NCBI RefSeq assembly: GCF_025994435.1 | Contig: NZ_BAQK01000050.1 | Location: 1 to 64,000 of the forward strand | Length of the DNA stretch: 64,000 nucleotides | From: Gluconacetobacter johannae | GTDB lineage: Bacteria; Pseudomonadota; Alphaproteobacteria; Acetobacterales; Acetobacteraceae | Direction: 5' to 3' | Shown here: one piece after another, positions 59,060 through 64,000 of the stretch | How the letters are laid out: each line of letters opens with the position of its first letter | Position numbering within the stretch: the stretch's first letter is position 1 | Notes under the pieces: generated by a model | What the model was told of the DNA's origin: nothing | What the model saw: only the letters and a program-made list of their open reading frames with translations | Database searches by the model: none | Position numbers and translations under genes: made by a program

Positions 59060-60652
59060 CTATTGTCTCGGCAAGGCCCCCATGCTGATTCTTCTTGACG
59101 CGGCAACCGGCAGGCTCCCCCGCCCGTTGGCATAGGACGCCATCGGAATCTCGGTCTCACTGTCGAGATGGAAAGTGGCAAGCAGTTCCTTCAGTCGTGC
59201 GGCCTCCGACGCGAGGCTGCGGCTGGCGGCGGAGGTCTGTTCGACCATGGCGGCGTTCTGCTGCGTGCCCTGGTCGATCATGGCAACGGCGGCGTTGACC
59301 TCCCGCAGCCCCGTCGCCTGCTCGCGCGCGGCATCCACGATGGCCGAGACATGCTGGTTGATGTCCTTCACATCCGTAATGATGGCCTGAAGCGCCCCGC
59401 CGGTTTCGCCGACCAGAGCCACGCCTGACGCCACCTGCCGGCCGGACTTGGCGATCAGCACCTTGATCCCTTTTGAGGCCTCGGCGGCGCGCTGGGCGAG
59501 CACACGCACTTCCTGCGCGACCACGGCAAACCCCCTGCCGGCGTCGCCGGCCCGGGCGGCCTCGACGCTGGCGTTGAGCGCCAGCAGGTTCGTCTGGAAG
59601 GCGATCTGGTCCATCAGGTCGGTGATCGCCCCGATCTCGTTGGACGACCGTGAGATCTCGTCCATGATGGCGATTGCCTGTTGAACGATGGTTTCCGAAT
59701 TCTCCGCGCTGGTCCTGGCGCGTGCGACAAGGTTGCCGGACTCCTCGGCCCTTTGCGCCGTGGTCCGCATTGTCGTCATGATCTGGTCAAGGGCGGCGGC
59801 GGTTTCCTCGACCGAGGCCGCCTGCCGTTCCGTGCGATAGGCCAGGTCATCGGCGGCAGTGCTGATCTCGGCGGTTGCCACCTCGACCGAGGAAGAAACA
59901 GCCTCGACCGAAAGCAGGGACTGGCGCAGGGTCTCGATGGAGTTGTTGAAATGGTTGCGTAGCGGCTGATACGCGACCGGCAGTTCGCCTTCTATCTCAC
60001 AGGTCAGGTCCTTGTCGGCAAGGCAGGCCATCGCATTGCCGAAGCTCTGGGACACCAGCTTCTGCTCGTTGGCGATCGCCTCGGCCTGCGCCTTCTGCTT
60101 GGCCTTTTCGGCTTCCTCCAGATAGACGGAAATCGCCAGGTCCATATCGAGAAACACCGCCTTGGCGAGACTGCCGAGCGCCTTGCCGAAATCGGCGGCG
60201 GTCATGGTCTGCTTCGAGAAAAGGCCGGCTTTGGGGAACATCTCTTCGACGGCGGCGTTGATGAGGTGATCCAGGACGATCGCATACCCCCCGATGCACC
60301 ATCTCGGCTCCAGGCCGATACGGGCATGAACCGTGCCGATCGTGCGCACCTTGGCCGCGTAGTCACCGGTGAAATCCCCGTTGGAGATGTTGACCCAATG
60401 ACCGGTCTGGGCCCCTTTGGCACGGGCGATATGGTCCTCGGACGAAAAGAACTTCCGGGTTTCCGGCGTCTTGCGTACCTGTTCGTAGAACCTGTCGAGC
60501 GCGACGGGCAGTTCCCGGTCAACAACGTTTTTCAGGGACCGGAGCGCCGTGCCCGAGGCCGGTGTCATCTGCATGAAGCGCAGGCGTTCCTCGACCGCCT
60601 GCACATCACTCGTCTCGCCGTGAGAATGTTCCATGTCTGCCATGTTGTGCAT
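59060..60652 (-). CDS. Globin-coupled soluble methyl-accepting chemoreceptor
   Basis: 530 residues with no membrane segments. Residues about 20-185 are a sensor globin: FYEQVRKTPETRKFFSSEDH, then GTVHARIGLEPRWCIGGYAI, where the His of VHARIGL is the likely proximal heme ligand. A coiled region follows. The chemoreceptor signalling hairpin is at about 320-500, with the highly conserved tip ITDLMDQIAFQTNLLALNAS and EAARAGDAGRGFAVVAQEVR. Such proteins (HemAT-type) sense oxygen. Its place next to fix genes suggests aerotaxis that helps a diazotroph find suitable oxygen. The start at 60652 has GGAGGG 18 bases upstream, which is far; a later Met is possible. Confidence 0.9.
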   Translation of the reverse strand: MHNMADMEHSHGETSDVQAVEERLRFMQMTPASGTALRSLKNVVDRELPVALDRFYEQVRKTPETRKFFSSEDHIARAKGAQTGHWVNISNGDFTGDYAAKVRTIGTVHARIGLEPRWCIGGYAIVLDHLINAAVEEMFPKAGLFSKQTMTAADFGKALGSLAKAVFLDMDLAISVYLEEAEKAKQKAQAEAIANEQKLVSQSFGNAMACLADKDLTCEIEGELPVAYQPLRNHFNNSIETLRQSLLSVEAVSSSVEVATAEISTAADDLAYRTERQAASVEETAAALDQIMTTMRTTAQRAEESGNLVARARTSAENSETIVQQAIAIMDEISRSSNEIGAITDLMDQIAFQTNLLALNASVEAARAGDAGRGFAVVAQEVRVLAQRAAEASKGIKVLIAKSGRQVASGVALVGETGGALQAIITDVKDINQHVSAIVDAAREQATGLREVNAAVAMIDQGTQQNAAMVEQTSAASRSLASEAARLKELLATFHLDSETEIPMASYANGRGSLPVAASRRISMGALPRQ

Positions 60653-60952
60653 CGGGCTGCTCGGGGCAACCCTCCTTTGGTGTCAAGGGTGGCGAGGGAC
60701 CGAACCTGTCATTGTCCCATTCGATATTCCGGATGAAGAACGATATGTCCAGTTCTTCTAAGCGCCAGGTTGTTGCTCACATCCAATTCTGCGTGATGGG
60801 ACGGCCGGGAACACGGGCGGCGTATTCATCGCACGCGGCGCAGGCCGATCGTGGAAATGGACCTGAACCCGACCAAAAACCGTGGCCGCCCGCGGGTCCG
60901 GACCAGGCCTCGCCTACCGGCATCGCGCCAGCCCACGCAGCGGCGAATGGCG
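60653..60952. other. Intergenic region between chemoreceptor gene and modD
   Basis: A 300-base gap with no convincing gene. The leftward chemoreceptor promoter should be here. I looked for a sigma-54 pattern (TGGCAC-N5-TTGC in either orientation), expected near nitrogen-fixation genes, and found none. A plus-strand frame from 60851 is a shadow of modD. Confidence 0.5.
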
Positions 60953-61798
60953 CTATGCGCGATCCAGGGTGACCTGCACGTCGCGAGGCGGTGCGAAATA
61001 AGGCGCGGACGTCACGATCACGCGAGCGCCTTCAGACACGTAAGCCGCGGCGTTCGAGCGGTTGACCCCTCCCGCCGCCGCCAGAACCGGACATACGCCC
61101 CGTTCCGACAACGCATCATGAACGCGCCGCAGTTGCTGAGGAGAGAATTTTTCCAACTGCAGCACATCCGGGGCATGACCGGCGACCTCGATCGCCTGCA
61201 CCGGATCCGTCACTTCGACCACGATCTTCCGTTCGGGCGCCGTCGAACGCATACGCCGGATCGCCGCGCCAATTTCCGTTTTCCCTCCCATGAACGTCAT
61301 ATGTTCCTGAAAAATAAGGATAGTCTCGGACAGATTGATCCGGTGCATGACCCCCCCACCGGCCAGCACCGCCCGCACCGCCAGAACCCGCGTCATGGGT
61401 GGCATCTTGCGCGTGCAGGCCACAACGGCATCCGGGTGGGCCGTCCGCGCGGCGGCCACGATCGCCTGTGTCTCCGTGGCGATACCCGACGCCCATTCCA
61501 TCAGCGTCTGGGCGGATTTCCATCCCATATGCAATGCCGCCGCCGCGCCTGTGGCGGCAAGCAACAATGTACCGGCCGGCGCGGAACTGCCCGAAGGCAG
61601 GATATAGACCGTCTCCGCACCCAGGTGCCGCAGAAGCGCCGCCGCCTCCTCGGTTCCGCAGGCCACCTGATCGTCCCGGGCGACGAAGGTGATCCGGCCG
61701 GGACAGGACCCGATACCCAGCGTCCGCGTCGTCAGATCGCCGAATGCGGCATCCTCGGCCAGCAACGTGTCGATCAGCCCGGCCGGTATGCCATACAT
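60953..61798 (-). CDS. modD: ModD, nicotinate-nucleotide-pyrophosphorylase-like molybdenum utilisation protein
   Basis: 281 residues from the ATG at 61798, four bases after fixX. It has the quinolinate phosphoribosyltransferase fold: LLAEDAAFGDLTTRTLGIGS at the N-terminus, WASGIATETQAIVAAARTAH, VVACTRKMPPMTRVLAVRAV, GGVMHRINLSETILIFQEHM, KIVVEVTDPVQAIEVA and VLAAAGGVNRSNAAAYVSEG. The TRKMPPMTR and LSETILIF segments are of the ModD type known from molybdenum operons rather than NadC. Its biochemical role is poorly defined. Placement after fixX ties it to nitrogenase molybdenum supply. Confidence 0.85.
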   Translation of the reverse strand: MYGIPAGLIDTLLAEDAAFGDLTTRTLGIGSCPGRITFVARDDQVACGTEEAAALLRHLGAETVYILPSGSSAPAGTLLLAATGAAAALHMGWKSAQTLMEWASGIATETQAIVAAARTAHPDAVVACTRKMPPMTRVLAVRAVLAGGGVMHRINLSETILIFQEHMTFMGGKTEIGAAIRRMRSTAPERKIVVEVTDPVQAIEVAGHAPDVLQLEKFSPQQLRRVHDALSERGVCPVLAAAGGVNRSNAAAYVSEGARVIVTSAPYFAPPRDVQVTLDRA

Positions 61799-61802
61799 TG
61801 GA

Positions 61803-62093
61803 TCAGCCGAACTTGAACAGCACGCCGAAGCCACCCCGCGGATAGCTCCATTCGATTTCGCCCGTCTGCGCGCAGACGACCCGGCATGTGCCGCATTCCA
61901 TGCAGCCGTCGGCCACAATTTCCACCTGCCCCTGCTCGTTACGGCTGTAACAGCCGGCCGGGCAGACGCGGGTCATGGCGACCAGGGCATTGGACGGATT
62001 GACATGCGGCTTGACCGTAATATGCGGCCGTCCCACATCCACCACATACCGGTTCTGGAACAGCCGGTTTTCAACGCGATCGCTCATCTCCAT
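61803..62093 (-). CDS. fixX: FixX ferredoxin-like protein
   Basis: 96 residues. The cysteine pattern MTRVCPAGCYSRNEQG plus GCMECGTCRVVC matches FixX, which carries a [4Fe-4S] centre and works with FixABC to bring electrons to ferredoxin/flavodoxin for nitrogenase by electron bifurcation. The ends NRYVVDVGRPHITV and GGFGVLFKFG match the family too. The start ATG overlaps the last codons of fixC (ATGGAGATGAG), so the two are translationally coupled. modD follows within 5 bases. Confidence 0.95.
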   Translation of the reverse strand: MEMSDRVENRLFQNRYVVDVGRPHITVKPHVNPSNALVAMTRVCPAGCYSRNEQGQVEIVADGCMECGTCRVVCAQTGEIEWSYPRGGFGVLFKFG

Positions 62094-63391
62094 GCCCTCA
62101 TCAGCTTGAATGCGTCACCCATCAGCCCACCGATTCCCCGTGCGCGCCATGCCTCTCGCACAATGGTGGATTCCTTGCTTTTCTTATCCACGCCATCCAC
62201 ACGGAACCACGTCTGCGCCGCGCGGTTCATCAGGCGGGGATACAGATCGACGACATGACGCCCCTTTTTCAGGAACCCATGAATATCCTTGTATTTTTTC
62301 ATATCCTTCATCACGAAGGAATCCTTCACCGCCTCGACATAGGCAGCCAGATTGTGGCGGGAACAACTGCCGCCGGACAGGATGATGTCGGCAACCGTCT
62401 CGGCCGCCAGACGGCCTGTCGTCATTGCCAGGTTCGATCCTTCGCGGTGCACGGCATTGACGAAATGCCCCGCATCGCCCACCACCAGCCATCCGTTACC
62501 GACCAGTTCCGGAATCGCCCTGTATCCGCCTTCTGGAATCAGATGCGCGGCGTATTCCTTGATTTCGGAACCTTCCAGCAGCGCACGAATGCTGGGATGC
62601 GCCTTGAAGCGGTCAAGCAGTCCGTGCGGGGTCGCCTGTCCGACATCGGTAAAGTCACTGACCATGCAGCCGATGCCGACCGATATCGATTCCCGATTGG
62701 TGTACAGGAACGCGGTTCCGACCATCCCTTCGGTAATGGTCCCCATGGCCTCGATGACCACGCCCTCATTCCCTTTCAGGTTGAAGCGGGCGTCGATGAC
62801 CTCCTGGGGCAGGAAGTGCATTTCCTTGACCGCCAGCGCCACGTTCTCGGGTTTCAGCTCCTCCCGCAGGCCGGAGGTGCGACCGACCAGGCCGTTCACG
62901 CCCTCGGCCAGGATGACGACATCCGCCGTGATCCCCTCGCCGTTGCGATCGGTATGGACGCCGACCACCCAGCCGGACGCGTCGCGCATCAGTGACGTCA
63001 CCGTCGTTTCATAGATGACGGTCGCCCCGGCCTCCTTCACGCAGCGGCTGAACCATTTGTCGAACTGCGCGCGGAGGATGGTATAGCGGTTCGGCTTGTC
63101 CTCATTATAGTCATCGCTGCGATGATGCATGCCGGTATGTCCGGCATCGTCCATCATCCACACCCGCTGCTCGACGATGTGGCGTTCCAGCGGCGCCTCG
63201 TCGCGGAAATCGGGAATGATCTTTTCCAGCGCGTCGGCATACAGGATCGCGCCCTGCACGTTTTTCGAACCGGCATATTCCCCGCGTTCGATCTGCAGGA
63301 CGTTCAGCCCCCTCTGCGCCAGCGTGTAGGCGGCGGCATTGCCCGACGGCCCCGCGCCCACGACGATCGCATCGAAATGGTTCTGTTTCAT
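62084..63391 (-). CDS. fixC: FixC flavoprotein (ETF-ubiquinone oxidoreductase-like)
   Basis: 435 residues. The FAD motif is DAIVVGAGPSGNAAAYTLAQ at the N-terminus, followed by a ribityl-binding VVILAEGVNGLVGRTSGLRE and late WLVVGDAGHFVNAVHREGSN. It belongs to the ETF-QO family and receives electrons from the FixAB flavoprotein, passing them to FixX or quinone. Its start lies 12 bases after the fixB stop and its end overlaps fixX, so fixB-fixC-fixX is a compact operon; fixA is expected beyond the right edge. Confidence 0.96.
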   Translation of the reverse strand: MKQNHFDAIVVGAGPSGNAAAYTLAQRGLNVLQIERGEYAGSKNVQGAILYADALEKIIPDFRDEAPLERHIVEQRVWMMDDAGHTGMHHRSDDYNEDKPNRYTILRAQFDKWFSRCVKEAGATVIYETTVTSLMRDASGWVVGVHTDRNGEGITADVVILAEGVNGLVGRTSGLREELKPENVALAVKEMHFLPQEVIDARFNLKGNEGVVIEAMGTITEGMVGTAFLYTNRESISVGIGCMVSDFTDVGQATPHGLLDRFKAHPSIRALLEGSEIKEYAAHLIPEGGYRAIPELVGNGWLVVGDAGHFVNAVHREGSNLAMTTGRLAAETVADIILSGGSCSRHNLAAYVEAVKDSFVMKDMKKYKDIHGFLKKGRHVVDLYPRLMNRAAQTWFRVDGVDKKSKESTIVREAWRARGIGGLMGDAFKLMRAWR

Positions 63392-63403
63392 CGACGATGC
63401 TCC

Positions 63404-64000
63404 TCAGCCAGCCAGCCGGTTGACGGCAAGGCGCGAACGAAATGCCTCGGTCAGCGCGGGCAGAAGGACCGTCGCATCGCCGACGACCCCCAGGTGCGCG
63501 AACTCGAAAATGGGTGCGTTGGGGTCGGTATTGATCGCGACGATCAGGTCCGATCCCTCGACGCCCACCCGGTGCTGGATCGCGCCCGAAATGCCGGCCG
63601 CGATATACAGCCGGGGCCGGATGGTCTTGCCGGTCTGGCCGATCTGACGGTCGGACGGAATCCAGCCCTTCTGCACCAGCGGCCGCGACCCGCCCCAGTC
63701 CCCGCCCAGGACATGCGCCAGGTCCTGCACCAGGGATATGTTTTCCGCCGAACGCAGGCCAAGCCCGCCGGCCACCACGACGTCCGCGAAGGCAAGCTGC
63801 GAACTTTCCGAATTCCGATCGGCCAGGAAGTCGATCACCTTGGTGACGATGTCGGATTCCTCAAGCTCCGCCTGGTATTCGATAATCCGCCCGGTGCGGC
63901 TGGTGTCGGGCGCCGGCAGGGGCATGACGCGCGGGCGCACCGTCGCCATCTGCGGCCGGAAATTCAGCGTATGGATCGTGCAGAGCAACGACCCGCCGAA
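63404..64000 (-). CDS. fixB: FixB, electron-transfer flavoprotein alpha subunit (C-terminal part)
   Basis: The last 198 codons are present; the gene continues past the right edge. The FAD-binding domain of ETF alpha is clear: DVVVAGGLGLRSAENISLVQ, LVQKGWIPSDRQIGQTGKTI, RLYIAAGISGAIQHRVGVEG and NTDPNAPIFEFAHLGVVGDA. With FixA it forms the bifurcating flavoprotein that supplies low-potential electrons to nitrogenase. The order fixB-fixC-fixX is conserved in diazotrophs, which supports this over a respiratory ETF. fixC follows after 12 bases. Confidence 0.94.
   Translation of the reverse strand, partial: FGGSLLCTIHTLNFRPQMATVRPRVMPLPAPDTSRTGRIIEYQAELEESDIVTKVIDFLADRNSESSQLAFADVVVAGGLGLRSAENISLVQDLAHVLGGDWGGSRPLVQKGWIPSDRQIGQTGKTIRPRLYIAAGISGAIQHRVGVEGSDLIVAINTDPNAPIFEFAHLGVVGDATVLLPALTEAFRSRLAVNRLAG

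Noticed and set aside
60653..60952. Expected sigma-54 (-24/-12) promoter near nitrogen-fixation genes
   Set aside because: No TGGCAC-N5-TTGC match was found on either strand; the fix operon promoter should lie beyond the right edge.

Overview
The window is about 64 kb of GC-rich DNA from an alphaproteobacterium, most likely a nitrogen-fixing member of the Acetobacteraceae (Gluconacetobacter-like). This is inferred from gene content: a fixB-fixC-fixX-modD block at the right end, a soluble L-sorbosone/sugar dehydrogenase, an OprB porin, polyol and pentose uptake genes, and strong G/C at third codon positions. No rRNA, tRNA, CRISPR array or complete insertion sequence was seen.

Layout. 0-9.4 kb: the N-terminus of a Dps protein (cut by the left edge), a small unknown protein, cytochrome b561, an exported amidohydrolase, a GntR regulator divergent from putA with a clear palindrome between them, a DUF2236 (MpaB-type) protein and an Lrp/AsnC regulator. 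9.5-14.6 kb: a TonB-dependent receptor, a lipoprotein sugar dehydrogenase, and a SnoaL-GNAT fusion that follows an unexplained leader ending in an intrinsic terminator. 14.6-27.5 kb: a catabolic island with a TonB receptor, MFS transporter, flavin monooxygenase, alpha/beta hydrolase, two VOC-fold proteins, 2-hydroxyacid dehydrogenase, GntR regulator, two-subunit molybdenum hydroxylase and aspartate dehydrogenase. It looks like a pathway for an aromatic or N-heteroaromatic compound of unknown identity. 27.5-29.4 kb: a LysR/SDR divergent pair and a small unknown protein.

29.7-39.9 kb: a carbon- and phosphoryl-flux module. It has a COG2187 kinase-like protein, a class III-like PRPP synthetase, a PfkB kinase, PEP synthase, a CBS-BON protein, a 643-residue unknown protein with a PhoU-like C-terminus, and a PPDK-like protein that lacks the PEP/pyruvate barrel. 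The last two overlap and form the most unusual gene pair in the window.

39.9-57.8 kb: sugar and polyol assimilation. Two ribose-type ABC importers are transcribed divergently, followed by an FGGY kinase, a MalEFGK/SmoEFGK-type ABC importer, an SDR polyol dehydrogenase, xylulokinase and an OprB porin. A 162-bp MITE-like element has inserted in frame inside the signal-peptide coding region of the third importer's binding protein. Hairpin-rich intergenic repeats sit directly before three start codons in the window.

58.4-64 kb: a small tryptophan-rich lipoprotein, a soluble globin-coupled chemoreceptor, and modD-fixX-fixC-fixB, all leftward. This is the edge of a nitrogen-fixation region, with electron transfer to nitrogenase, molybdenum use and oxygen sensing side by side.
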